A stretch of DNA of 64,000 nucleotides from contig CANQAV010000008.1 of NCBI GenBank assembly GCA_947589425.1, positions 1 to 64,000 on the forward strand, written 5' to 3'. Of the stretch, positions 34,045-42,643 are shown one piece after another. The notes below the pieces were generated by a model, which was not told the origin of the DNA, did no database searches, and worked only from the letters and a program-made list of their open reading frames with translations. How positions within the stretch are numbered: position 1 is the first letter of the stretch; each line of letters opens with the position of its first letter. A program made the position numbers and the translations under genes. This DNA is from Candidatus Gastranaerophilales bacterium (GTDB lineage Bacteria > Cyanobacteriota > Vampirovibrionia > Gastranaerophilales > Gastranaerophilaceae).

Positions 34045-35326
34045 AACATTAATTATCTTATATTTTTATTTTAAAACCAAATATTTTAACAAATTTTCAA
34101 ACAGAAGCGCTCTTTTAAATTGGCAGGATAAAAAAGTCGAAGGGTTTCTGAATAAAATCCTGAAAAAATCGAAATATTATAATGCTAAATTCAAAGGTTT
34201 AAATTTGGCCGATTGGAAAGATTTTCCAACAATTGATAAAAAAGAATTAATGGAGAATTTTGATAATCTGAATACCGTTAATATTTCAAAAAAAGAAGCG
34301 TTTGAATTTGCATTAAATTGCGAAAAAACAAGAAATTTTAAACCCGAAATAAATAATATTACAATAGGTTTATCATCAGGCACTTCAGGCAACAGAGGAT
34401 TATTTTTGGTCAGCAGATTTGAGCAGTGCCGCTGGGTCGGGATGATACTTGCCAAAATGCTGCCTTATTCAATTTTAAAAAAACACAAAATAGCTTTCTT
34501 TTTAAGAGCTAACAGCAATTTATATGAAAATGTCAAAAGCCGGAATATTGATTTTGAATATTTTGATATGATAAATAGTATTGATGAAAATTTAAAAAAA
34601 TTAGATAATTTTAAACCGACTATTATCGCTGCACCGCCTTCAATGCTGAAAATAATAGCTAAAAATATTTCAAATCTCAATATAAACCCGGTTAAAATAA
34701 TTTCCGCAGCAGAAGTTTTGGAAGATATAGATAAAAAATATTTGGAAAAAACCTTTAATCAAACAATTCATCAAATCTATCAAGCTACAGAGGGATTTTT
34801 AGCTTGTACATGCAAATATGGAAACCTTCACTTTAACGAAGATATTGTTGCCATACAAAAAGAATACATCGGCGAAAATAAATTTATCCCTATAATTACT
34901 GATTTTAAAAGAACATCTGAACCTATTATAAGATACAGGTTAAATGATATTATAACGGAAAGCCCCAAAACATGCCCGTGCGGCTCTAAACATCTTTTAA
35001 TTAAAAAGATTGAAGGCAGATGTGATGATATTTTTTATCTTGAATCAAATAACGGCAACTCATTAGTCTCGATTTTTCCTGATTTTATTTCAAGAGCAGT
35101 TATTTTTGCATCTGACATTATTGAAGAATATAAAATAATCCAAATTTCAAAAGATGAAATACAAGTTTATATTGATAAAATGAGCGAATTTAATAAGGTG
35201 AAAGATTCATTAACTAAATTATTTCATAAACTGAATTGCAAAATACCGAACATAATTGAGCTTAGTATTTTATCAACAGATAATTCTAAAAAATTTAAAA
35301 GAATAGAAAGCAAAATTAATGGATAA
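34037..35326 (+). CDS. F390-synthetase/CapK-like adenylate-forming enzyme
   Basis: ANL-type enzyme of the PaaK/F390 synthetase/CapK branch, 429 residues from ATG 34037, which has GGAG six bases upstream; a frame extension 14 codons earlier is not supported. The AMP-binding loop is SSGTSGNRG (113-121), the adenine-site region IYQATEGFLAC, and EPIIRYRLNDI with Asp follows. A CxC cluster (CPCGS) sits near the hinge. The N-terminus is hydrophobic (FKTLIILYFYFK). It activates a carboxylic acid as acyl-AMP, passing it to CoA, a carrier or an alcohol/amine. It overlaps its neighbours by 8 nt on each side. Confidence 0.83.
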   Translation: MFKTLIILYFYFKTKYFNKFSNRSALLNWQDKKVEGFLNKILKKSKYYNAKFKGLNLADWKDFPTIDKKELMENFDNLNTVNISKKEAFEFALNCEKTRNFKPEINNITIGLSSGTSGNRGLFLVSRFEQCRWVGMILAKMLPYSILKKHKIAFFLRANSNLYENVKSRNIDFEYFDMINSIDENLKKLDNFKPTIIAAPPSMLKIIAKNISNLNINPVKIISAAEVLEDIDKKYLEKTFNQTIHQIYQATEGFLACTCKYGNLHFNEDIVAIQKEYIGENKFIPIITDFKRTSEPIIRYRLNDIITESPKTCPCGSKHLLIKKIEGRCDDIFYLESNNGNSLVSIFPDFISRAVIFASDIIEEYKIIQISKDEIQVYIDKMSEFNKVKDSLTKLFHKLNCKIPNIIELSILSTDNSKKFKRIESKING

Positions 35327-36461
35327 CATATTTTTATATGATAAAAATAATATCGATTCTTTGGTTATTCCCGATAATGAAGATGCAAAATATGCATACA
35401 ATTATTTAACGCCTATGATTAAAAACGGGGTTAAAAAATATATTAAAAACATTGATAGCGATTTAAAAATTTTAAACATTGATGATATATTATTGCCCGT
35501 TAATATAAATGAAAAAGAATATCAAAATTCTTATACATCATCTTTATATGCCCATTACGTATCATATGCCAAAGAAGAACTGCATGAACTCAAAAGTCCT
35601 GTTTTGAAATTTATTTTAAAATTTATACTTAATATTTTAGGATATTTTTATAAATTGTTTGAGATTGATAAAGTTGTATATGTAAATAATTGGTTTTTAT
35701 CTACAAATCTATATCTTAAATTATCAAAAGAGCAATACAAAAAGATTAGCGATTTTCTTAAAGCAAAATATCCGAATTACGCAATTGTTTTTCGCTCATT
35801 AAATAATAGTTTACTTGAAAATGAAATTTCTTATTTAAAAAAATTAGGATATAAAATGCTTGGAAGCAGACAGGTTTATATATTTGATTTTAATAAACGA
35901 TATAAACTCAAAGGAAAAGATAAAAACAAACTGTATAAAGATATAAAGCTATTAAAAAACAGTGAATATAAAGTAGCGGATATAAATAATAATTGTATAA
36001 GAAAGGCTTTAGAATTATATAATCAGCTGTATTTAGACAAATATTCCGAATATAATCCGCAATTTTCAGAAGAATATATAGAATTATGCCATAAAAATAA
36101 TCTGTTAAACTTTAAACTTTTGTCAAAAGACAATAAAATAAACGCTGTTCTTGGTTATTACAAAAGAAATAATATTATGACAACCCCCATTTTTGGCTAC
36201 GATACAACTCTTCCGAAAAATGAAGGATTATATAGGATGTTATCTGCCCAACTTGTGCTTGAGTCTGAACAAAACGGATGTACCATAAATATGAGTTCAG
36301 GTGCAAGCAAATTTAAAATATATAGAGGCGCAATACCATCAATTGAGTATTCTGCCCTATATTATTCCCATTTGCCTTTTTATCGAAAATCAGGATATAG
36401 ATTACTGCTTTTTGTAATTAATAAAATCGCAATTCCTTTGATTAAAAGTCAAAAATTATAG
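35319..36461 (+). CDS. GNAT-fold acyltransferase-like protein
   Basis: A 380-residue protein, last gene of the island operon. The N-terminal third is unassigned with a hydrophobic region (FILKFILNILGYFYKLF, about 96-112). The C-terminal part (about 200-360) looks like a GNAT or FemAB-type acyltransferase (KINAVLGYYKRNNIMTTPIFGYD, then SSGASKFKIYRGA). The acceptor is unknown; it may transfer an acyl or aminoacyl group in the final step. ATG start with an 8-nt overlap. It ends 6 nt into the convergent broken ligase gene. Family assignment is tentative. Confidence 0.65.
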   Translation: MDNIFLYDKNNIDSLVIPDNEDAKYAYNYLTPMIKNGVKKYIKNIDSDLKILNIDDILLPVNINEKEYQNSYTSSLYAHYVSYAKEELHELKSPVLKFILKFILNILGYFYKLFEIDKVVYVNNWFLSTNLYLKLSKEQYKKISDFLKAKYPNYAIVFRSLNNSLLENEISYLKKLGYKMLGSRQVYIFDFNKRYKLKGKDKNKLYKDIKLLKNSEYKVADINNNCIRKALELYNQLYLDKYSEYNPQFSEEYIELCHKNNLLNFKLLSKDNKINAVLGYYKRNNIMTTPIFGYDTTLPKNEGLYRMLSAQLVLESEQNGCTINMSSGASKFKIYRGAIPSIEYSALYYSHLPFYRKSGYRLLLFVINKIAIPLIKSQKL

Positions 36462-36839
36462 ACTTTCATACCATTCTTTTAAATCTTTTCTTTTAACCTT
36501 ACGGGTTGAAGTTTTAGGAAGTTCATCCCTATGTAAAACCACAACCGTTGGAGCTTTATACGGAGCAAGGTTTGCTTCGGATAATTTCTTAACTTCTGTT
36601 TCCAATTCTTTTTGAATTTCTTCATCTGTTTTCTTTTGTAAATCATCCGCCGGTGTAATTATCGCACCAACTTCTTCCATTCCTGCTTTATTTCCTGACT
36701 TTATGGTTAAAGACATAACACAGACTTCTTTTATTAAATTTGATGTTTCAAGTACAGCTTCAACTTATTCGGGGAAAATTTTCTTTCCGCCGCCTAAAAC
36801 TATCATATTTTTAATTCTGCCTGTGAGCTATTTGTTTGC
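36456..36839 (-). pseudogene. Broken 3' end of an acyl-CoA ligase/acyl-ACP synthetase gene
   Basis: The 86-residue frame at 36716-36456 is only the C-terminal lid of an AMP-forming ligase (LAPYKAPTVVVLHRDELPKT, then RKVKRKDLKEW). Reading upstream in the same frame continues the family sequence, LTGRIKNMIVLGGGKKIFPE, then a TAA (36767-36765) where Glu is expected, then VEAVLETSNLIKEVCV. Another stop, TAG, lies at 36830-36828. Everything before this is missing. It is therefore a decayed remnant, not a small gene. Confidence 0.88.
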
Positions 36840-36910
36840 AAATATATTAAGTAAAACTATATTTCACAAATAATTACATCTTATTTCGTGTGCTAAACTA
36901 CAACAGCACA

Positions 36911-37921
36911 TTAACCTTGATGTGCTTTTAACTTCATGGCAGACATTTTATCGCAGGCAGTTTCGGCATCTTTTTTTGTACCCTGAATTCGGTTTTGCAT
37001 AGCAAGCGCCAATTTAACGCCAAGCGCACCCGATGCCGCAAATGCCAAATAAGTACTGAAACCGAGCGCATTACATTTTGCAACATTTCTGCCCAATTTC
37101 TTTGCAAGTTCGCCCTTCTTTATGAGCTCATTTGCCATTTTTTGACCCCTGAGGGATGCAATAGCTTCTTCTAAAAGTATTGGCAGGCAGGATAAAAACG
37201 CAATTTTAGGTGCGTGTTTTACGAATGTTTTTTTCAAATCCGCTTTTTTGTTGTCAGAGGATACTTTTTTATCATCTTTTTTTCTGTTTAATATAAGAGA
37301 CGATAGTAATGTAACAACAGGCAAAACCCTGCCCAAAGGATATAATTTACCGAGTGCTTTCAGATTACCGTTAGCATTCAATGCATGACCCATTTCATGG
37401 AAAATTATACCCTGAAGTGATTTCTCGGGAGCAACAATAAGATTTTTTTGTTTGCAAAAGAACGCATTAACTCCTTCTATACACTCAATTAATCTTGTCT
37501 TTATGGCAATATCAAAACCGTTGTCCAACGCTTGTTTATATTTGTCAGGAAAAAGTCTTGATAAAAATTTATATCCTTTACCGTTCTTAATGGCATCCCT
37601 TAATTCTTCAAGGGCTTTTTTATTATTCAAAGTTTCAAAAGAAAGAAACTCATCCGTCCTCAGCAATTTAACGCCTTTTTTATTTAGTCCCGAGGTTTCC
37701 AATGTTTTTTTAATGGCGCCCTGCAGCGACTCTGTTTCTTTATCAGGCAATGCGGTTTTTTTTATAAGCTTGATGAAAACCTTATCAAATTGATTCTTGC
37801 ATGTCGATGATAATGCTAAAGAAGTTGTCATAGGCAGCACAACAGTGTTTGCAAAACTGTTTCTTTCCGAAGAATTATTTAATTTGACGTTTGTTTTATT
37901 AGAATTAACCGAAACAGACAT
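36911..37921 (-). CDS. Membrane-associated HExxH zinc peptidase, uncharacterised family
   Basis: A 336-residue protein I cannot place in a named family. The zinc-binding motif HEMGH (175-179) is followed by a candidate third ligand in LLEEAIASLRGQ (Glu251/252), a gluzincin arrangement. Hydrophobic segments lie near 197-211, 239-250 and 285-305. The N-terminus is Asn/Ser-rich without a signal peptide. The tail ends CDKMSAMKLKAHQG, and a decayed copy of exactly this tail lies at 29538-29583, implying a multi-copy family. AAAAGGAAAG precedes the ATG. Substrate unknown. Confidence 0.75.
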   Translation of the reverse strand: MSVSVNSNKTNVKLNNSSERNSFANTVVLPMTTSLALSSTCKNQFDKVFIKLIKKTALPDKETESLQGAIKKTLETSGLNKKGVKLLRTDEFLSFETLNNKKALEELRDAIKNGKGYKFLSRLFPDKYKQALDNGFDIAIKTRLIECIEGVNAFFCKQKNLIVAPEKSLQGIIFHEMGHALNANGNLKALGKLYPLGRVLPVVTLLSSLILNRKKDDKKVSSDNKKADLKKTFVKHAPKIAFLSCLPILLEEAIASLRGQKMANELIKKGELAKKLGRNVAKCNALGFSTYLAFAASGALGVKLALAMQNRIQGTKKDAETACDKMSAMKLKAHQG

Positions 37922-38054
37922 GGCACTTTCCTTTTTATCTGTTATAGATAAAGTAACAAAATAAATAAATTTGCCATATTATTAAAAAAAATTAAAATAA
38001 ATTATTTTTTTAATATAAATGATATAATAAAAATAACATTATTTAGCGGGATAA

Positions 38055-38987
38055 ATGGAACAAGAAAACAAAAAACTCGGCAATCAATCAAAAATAAACT
38101 CTTACGGCGAATTTAGAACACAAGCGCAAAACCATTATACACGCCATTATTTGCCTATTGTTAAAGCTTTTGAAATTGAAAGATTGAATGAATTCAAAAA
38201 AGCAATTAACTATGTTTTATCTTCGGTTGCTATCGTTGCCGCTTATTTTATTATAACATTAATCGGAAATTATCATTTCAAAATCAACCTTTCGACGGTA
38301 ATTGTCTTGATGGGTGTTTTTGCATATTTTATAATACGGTACAGGTTTTTGCTAAAAATACAAGATTACTTGATTGAAAAAATGTGTATACTTTTGAATA
38401 CCAAGTGGCAATATGAAGGTTATGACAGCTCAAATATATATAAAGATTCGTGTATTACTAATTTTTATAATAAAGAAATTTATAAAAATCTTTTTAGCGG
38501 CACATACAGAGGTATACCCTTTGAAATGATGCAGACAAAATTTCAAAATAAAAATACGATAGTACCCGAAAATGTTTTTAAAGGCGTTTTAATCAAAATC
38601 AAATTAATTAAAAAATTTAAAATTCATTCAGTTATACAATCAAAACTTATAAACTACAATCCTCCGTCTAACTTTATTGAAGTGCCTGTTAATAATTCAT
38701 CCTTCGCCTCAAACTATGTTTTATATTCAACAAATGTAAAAGACCCCCAACAAATGATAACAAACGAGCTTGTTGAAAGTATAAGAAATATAGAAAGGTG
38801 TTTTGATACAAGAAAAACCGCCGTAGCATTTTACGGAAATGAAATAGTTATCGCAGTTAATACAAATGATAACATATATATTCCGTTTTCATTTGAAAAA
38901 TCAATTATTAATCATGGTCAATATATGGATTTATTTGAAAAAATTACCGCAATTTATAAATTTATTGACTATTGGATGGATCTTTAA
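38055..38987 (+). CDS. DUF3137 family membrane protein
   Basis: A 310-residue protein. After a 55-residue cytoplasmic start come two adjacent membrane helices (about 56-74 and 80-96), then a soluble C-terminal domain with GTYRGIPFEMMQTKF and SNYVLYSTNVKDPQQMITNELV. This layout matches DUF3137 proteins, whose function is unknown. The upstream region has TATAAT (about 38020) and a weak GCGGGAT before the ATG. Three bases after its stop comes the YjbR-like gene, likely co-transcribed. Confidence 0.78.
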   Translation: MEQENKKLGNQSKINSYGEFRTQAQNHYTRHYLPIVKAFEIERLNEFKKAINYVLSSVAIVAAYFIITLIGNYHFKINLSTVIVLMGVFAYFIIRYRFLLKIQDYLIEKMCILLNTKWQYEGYDSSNIYKDSCITNFYNKEIYKNLFSGTYRGIPFEMMQTKFQNKNTIVPENVFKGVLIKIKLIKKFKIHSVIQSKLINYNPPSNFIEVPVNNSSFASNYVLYSTNVKDPQQMITNELVESIRNIERCFDTRKTAVAFYGNEIVIAVNTNDNIYIPFSFEKSIINHGQYMDLFEKITAIYKFIDYWMDL

Positions 38988-38990
38988 CTA

Positions 38991-39386
38991 ATGTCCGAAA
39001 AAGATTTTAAAAGCAAAATTACAAAAAAGGTTATCAAATATATTAAAGAACAATACGGAGATAATCTTGAATTTCTTTGGGAAAAATACCCCTCAACCGC
39101 AGTGTTCAGAAGAAAAGATTCAAAAAAATGGTACTGTATTTTCATGCCCGTATCAAAAGATAAATTCGGTTTTAAATCAAAAGAAATTGCAGAAGTTATT
39201 AATCTCAAAGCTCCGAGCGAAGAAATTATCATGATAGTTGATAATAAAACGATTTTTCCCGCATACCACATGAACAAAAAACACTGGATATCAATTATTT
39301 TAGACGGCTCTTTAGATATTGAGGAAATATATTCAAGAATTGATATCAGCTATAATCTTGTCGGAAAAAATAAAGCTCCGAATTAA
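38991..39386 (+). CDS. MmcQ/YjbR family protein
   Basis: A 131-residue protein of the MmcQ/YjbR (CyaY-like fold) family, annotated as putative DNA-binding. Visible marks: an N-terminal helical part, a central strand pattern WYCIFMPVSKDKFGF, and the typical C-terminal HWISIILDGSLDIEEIYSRIDISYNLV (family pattern of a helix after the W-I pair and ending S-Y-x-L-V). The molecular role is not established. A bidirectional terminator overlaps its end. Confidence 0.82.
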   Translation: MSEKDFKSKITKKVIKYIKEQYGDNLEFLWEKYPSTAVFRRKDSKKWYCIFMPVSKDKFGFKSKEIAEVINLKAPSEEIIMIVDNKTIFPAYHMNKKHWISIILDGSLDIEEIYSRIDISYNLVGKNKAPN

Positions 39387-39396
39387 CGGAGCTTTA
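39371..39396. terminator. Bidirectional terminator between yjbR-like gene and pfp
   Basis: A stem TAAAGCTCCG (39371-39380) with CGGAGCTTTA (39387-39396) around a 6-nt loop. It straddles the stop of the plus-strand gene and lies 6 bp past the pfp stop, so it can end both convergent transcripts. Confidence 0.7.
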
Positions 39397-39401
39397 TTGA
39401 T

Positions 39402-41081
39402 TTATACATTTGCCAATTGCTTTTCTTGTTCCAATTGAAGAGTAATTGTCGCTATATCGCAAACATCCGAAGGCCCGAAATATTGAATTGCGCCGGGGTA
39501 TATAAAGCAATCTTCAAGAGCCCATTTTTCTCTGTATTTTTCTAAAGCTGCAAAAACGGGGCCATCAAGTTCAACAAGAGCTTTTTTAATAACAGGCTTC
39601 ATTTCGCCGTGTCTTTTTTCCATATTCATCATCATTGTAAGAGGTACACCCCCTGCAATCCACTCGGAAGCGGGTTTTGTCGTATTTTTAATTGATGACA
39701 AATAACCCGTTAAACCTGCCTGAATAAGAGCAAAAGCATTATAGCCCAATGAATAGCAATAATCCGCATCAAAATTTGAAGGCATTGCACATCTTCCTTC
39801 ATAGCCGAAGAAATGCGCCTGATCAGAGAATTTGCCCGTATATTTTCCTTCTTTTTTCATTTGAGATAATTTTTCTTTAATCATCGCAATCAATAATTTT
39901 TCGGTTTCAATTTTAGATACCTGAACGTTTCCGTGAGGATCTCTATCCATTAACAATTGCGCTTTAATTTGTGCCGGAAGCGAATTAAAAAGTTTTGCAT
40001 CGGAATCATTAAGTTTTGATGAAATTATTGAATATTTTTCATCCTCTTTAGCGTTAATATATGAGTCATTTCCTTCAAGTCCCGCTAAAAGGTCATTCAA
40101 TGATGATATCATATTTTTCATCTCGGGAATAAATTCGATTAAACCTTCGGGAATTAAAGCAACACCATAGTTTTTGCCTTTTTCTGCACGTTTTGCAATG
40201 ATGTCTGCCATATATGTCACGATTTTATCAAGCGACCAGGCTTTTTGTTCAACTTCTTCGCCAATCAAAGTGATATTAGGCTGTGTTTGAAGAGCAGCTT
40301 CAAGACATACGTGAGATGCGCTTCTTCCCATTAATTTGATGAAATGCCAGTATTTTTTAGCCGAATTTGCATCTCTTTGAATGTTTCCGATTAACTCGGC
40401 ATAAGTTTTTGTTGCAGTATCAAACCCGAAAGAAATTTCAATCTGGTCATTTTTAAGGTCGCCGTCAATTGTTTTCGGACATCCGATTACCGAAATACCC
40501 GTATTGTTTTCTTTCATCCATTGCGCCAAAAGGCAGGCATTTGTATTAGAGTCGTCCCCGCCTATGATAACAATTGCGCCGATTTTTAATTCTTGGCAAA
40601 CGCCAAGCGCTTTTTTAAATTGTTCTTGAGTTTCAAGCTTTGTTCTGCCGGAGCCTATGATATCAAAACCGCCGGTATTTCTGTATGCGTTAATGATTTC
40701 ATCCGTTAATTCAATATATTTACCGTCAACTATGCCTGAAGGACCGCCTAAAAATCCGTATAATTTGTTTTGAGTATTTGCGGTTTTAAGAGCATCAAAT
40801 AATCCCGCAATAACGTTATGTCCGCCGGGAGCTTGACCGCCCGAGAGAATAACACCGACATTTTTATTTTCTCTTGAAAGTTCGCTTCCCTGAGCTTCAA
40901 ATCTTGCAATGGGTTCGCCGAATATATTCGGGAACAGTTTTTTAATTTCTTCAACATCGCCCACGGCGCTTGTTTTATCTTTGAGGGACAATTTAATATT
41001 GTTAATTCCCAAAGAAAGTACTCCCGCAAGCTTCGGACGATAATTTAATCTTTCTTTTTGAAGAGGTGAAATTTCTCTCAT
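39402..41081 (-). CDS. pfp: PPi-dependent 6-phosphofructokinase (long type)
   Basis: Reversible phosphorylation of fructose 6-phosphate using pyrophosphate. 559 residues, the long plant/spirochaete-like class. Motifs: [16 protein letters not shown] (nucleotide-site relic), [11 protein letters not shown] with the GGDD Asp that selects PPi over [12 protein letters not shown] with the catalytic Asp, [15 protein letters not shown] and [13 protein letters not shown] 41081 has AGGAG eight bases upstream; an earlier in-frame TTG at 41087 is too close to that site. In this window it is the only phosphofructokinase of the PfkA superfamily. Confidence 0.95.
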   Translation of the reverse strand: MREISPLQKERLNYRPKLAGVLSLGINNIKLSLKDKTSAVGDVEEIKKLFPNIFGEPIARFEAQGSELSRENKNVGVILSGGQAPGGHNVIAGLFDALKTANTQNKLYGFLGGPSGIVDGKYIELTDEIINAYRNTGGFDIIGSGRTKLETQEQFKKALGVCQELKIGAIVIIGGDDSNTNACLLAQWMKENNTGISVIGCPKTIDGDLKNDQIEISFGFDTATKTYAELIGNIQRDANSAKKYWHFIKLMGRSASHVCLEAALQTQPNITLIGEEVEQKAWSLDKIVTYMADIIAKRAEKGKNYGVALIPEGLIEFIPEMKNMISSLNDLLAGLEGNDSYINAKEDEKYSIISSKLNDSDAKLFNSLPAQIKAQLLMDRDPHGNVQVSKIETEKLLIAMIKEKLSQMKKEGKYTGKFSDQAHFFGYEGRCAMPSNFDADYCYSLGYNAFALIQAGLTGYLSSIKNTTKPASEWIAGGVPLTMMMNMEKRHGEMKPVIKKALVELDGPVFAALEKYREKWALEDCFIYPGAIQYFGPSDVCDIATITLQLEQEKQLANV

Positions 41082-41171
41082 AATCAATACTCCTATATTT
41101 ATTAGTTGTCTTAATTATCTCATAAATATAAAAATATTGAACAAAAAAGAAAATATTATTAAAATAATTCT

Positions 41172-42566
41172 ATGATTAAAATTGCACTAATACCGATTGA
41201 CAATCGTCCGATATGCTATGATTTAATTAAAGATGTAATTAATATCAATAAAGATATTGAACTTTTTATGCCCGACATTAAAGATTTAGGCGGACTTAAA
41301 AGCAAAAGCAATATTAAAAATCTTTTTAAATTTATTGAAAACCTTGATAAAGTTGATTATTTCATTGTTTCTCTTGATACAATTGCCTACGGCGGGCTTG
41401 TAGCTTCAAGAAGATGCCCCGAAACGTTTGATGAAATTAAAGAAAGAATTGAAAAATTTAAATCTCTGATTTCAAATAAAGCGGAGAAAATTCTTGCTTT
41501 TTCTTCTATCATGCGAATTTCAAACAACAATATCAATGAAGAAGAAAAAGAGTACTGGTCAAGTTGGGGAAAAAGAATTTTCGATTGGTCATATCATCTT
41601 CACAAATCACAAAAAGAAAACACATATAACTGTGTCCACAACATTATCCCCTCGGACATTTTAGAAGATTATCTTCAAACAAGGAAAAGAAATTATAAAA
41701 TTAATAAAATTTACCTTGATTGGGCGGTTGAAGGATTTTTTGATACTTTAATTCTCTCAAAAGACGACTGTGCAAGTTACGGACTTAACGTAAAAGAGGC
41801 GCAAGAGCTTCAAAAAATCATAAACGAAAAAAATATTTTACAAGCGCACATTAAAACAGGGGCGGATGAAATACCTTTATCTCTTATCACAAAAGCCCTT
41901 TTAAAAGATAACAAAGTTAAAATTAAACCGATTTTTACAGAAGATGCTTCCCTTGATTTAATTTCAAAATATGAAGATATTTCAGTCAGAGAATGTACCA
42001 AAGCCCAAATTGAACTTGCGGGAGCGCAAATAACCGAAGAAAATCAGGATTTAGCGCTTATTGTAAACAATTTTAAATATGAGCAAGGGGATTTGGTTTT
42101 AGGAGAGGTTGTAAATTCAACAGATAAAAATATTGATTTTGCGAAAAATTGTTTTATTGCCGATATAAATAACGCAAACGGCTCGGATAATAATTTTGTT
42201 CGGCAATTGCTTAATCAAGAAAATGATTTTTTTGGCTATTGCGCATATAATACAAGCGCAAACAGTTTAGGATGTGCGATATTTTGTGCGGTTGTAAAAT
42301 TTTTGGCTCTTAAAAATAATTCGTATAATGACTTTGCCTTTAAAAAATTTCAGTTTATAAGGCTTGTTGATGATTGGCTTTATCAGGCAAAATATAGAAA
42401 ATATATAAGAGAAAAAGGGGGAGATTTTTCTCAAACCCTAAAAGAGAAAGAAGATGAAATTAAAAACAATTCAAAATTAATTTCAAAATTTTTGAATTTC
42501 TATCCTCAAAATATAAACCTTACTCTCCCTTGGGAAAGGTCTTTTGAAATAAGAATAATTGTATAA
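41172..42566 (+). CDS. DUF4127 family protein
   Basis: A 464-residue protein recognised as DUF4127 by its opening IALIPIDNRPICYDL, then SLDTIAYGGLVASRR, and the later ENQDLALIVNNFKYEQGD and DINNANGSDNNF. There is no signal peptide. Function unknown; the fold looks alpha/beta. A TAAAAT ends 6 nt before the ATG and there is no Shine-Dalgarno, so it may be translated from a leaderless mRNA. It diverges from pfp. Confidence 0.88.
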   Translation: MIKIALIPIDNRPICYDLIKDVININKDIELFMPDIKDLGGLKSKSNIKNLFKFIENLDKVDYFIVSLDTIAYGGLVASRRCPETFDEIKERIEKFKSLISNKAEKILAFSSIMRISNNNINEEEKEYWSSWGKRIFDWSYHLHKSQKENTYNCVHNIIPSDILEDYLQTRKRNYKINKIYLDWAVEGFFDTLILSKDDCASYGLNVKEAQELQKIINEKNILQAHIKTGADEIPLSLITKALLKDNKVKIKPIFTEDASLDLISKYEDISVRECTKAQIELAGAQITEENQDLALIVNNFKYEQGDLVLGEVVNSTDKNIDFAKNCFIADINNANGSDNNFVRQLLNQENDFFGYCAYNTSANSLGCAIFCAVVKFLALKNNSYNDFAFKKFQFIRLVDDWLYQAKYRKYIREKGGDFSQTLKEKEDEIKNNSKLISKFLNFYPQNINLTLPWERSFEIRIIV

Positions 42567-42643
42567 ATCATTTTTTCATCTATATAACCCAAAAATCGCT
42601 TTATAAAGATGTCTAAAATTTGTTTTTAGAGTAGAATAAGGAT

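Larger units (their letters stand above)
29538..36956. mobile_element. Putative acquired biosynthetic island between 46-bp direct repeats
   Basis: The segment begins just behind tRNA-Asp and its terminator. It holds seven co-directional pathway genes plus a broken acyl-CoA-ligase-like gene, and is bounded by near-identical 46-bp direct repeats (29538-29583 and 36911-36956). By eye it is even more AT-rich than the flanks. No integrase or transposase is present, and I found no copy of the tRNA 3' end at the far side. It is therefore a candidate acquired cassette that recombination between the repeats could delete, not a proven integrative element. Confidence 0.5.

Noticed and set aside
29709-36461. 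Calling the cassette an Ole olefin/beta-lactone cluster
   Set aside because: OleB and OleC types are absent; the ligase and hydrolase belong to other families and the ATP-grasp and GNAT-like genes do not fit.
36456-36716. An 86-residue small gene
   Set aside because: It is the tail of a larger ligase whose frame continues upstream through in-frame stops, so it is treated as a pseudogene.
29538-36956. Calling the island an integrative element with att sites
   Set aside because: No integrase, transposase or second copy of the tRNA-Asp 3' end was found; only the 46-bp gene-end repeats are visible, so it is listed as putative.
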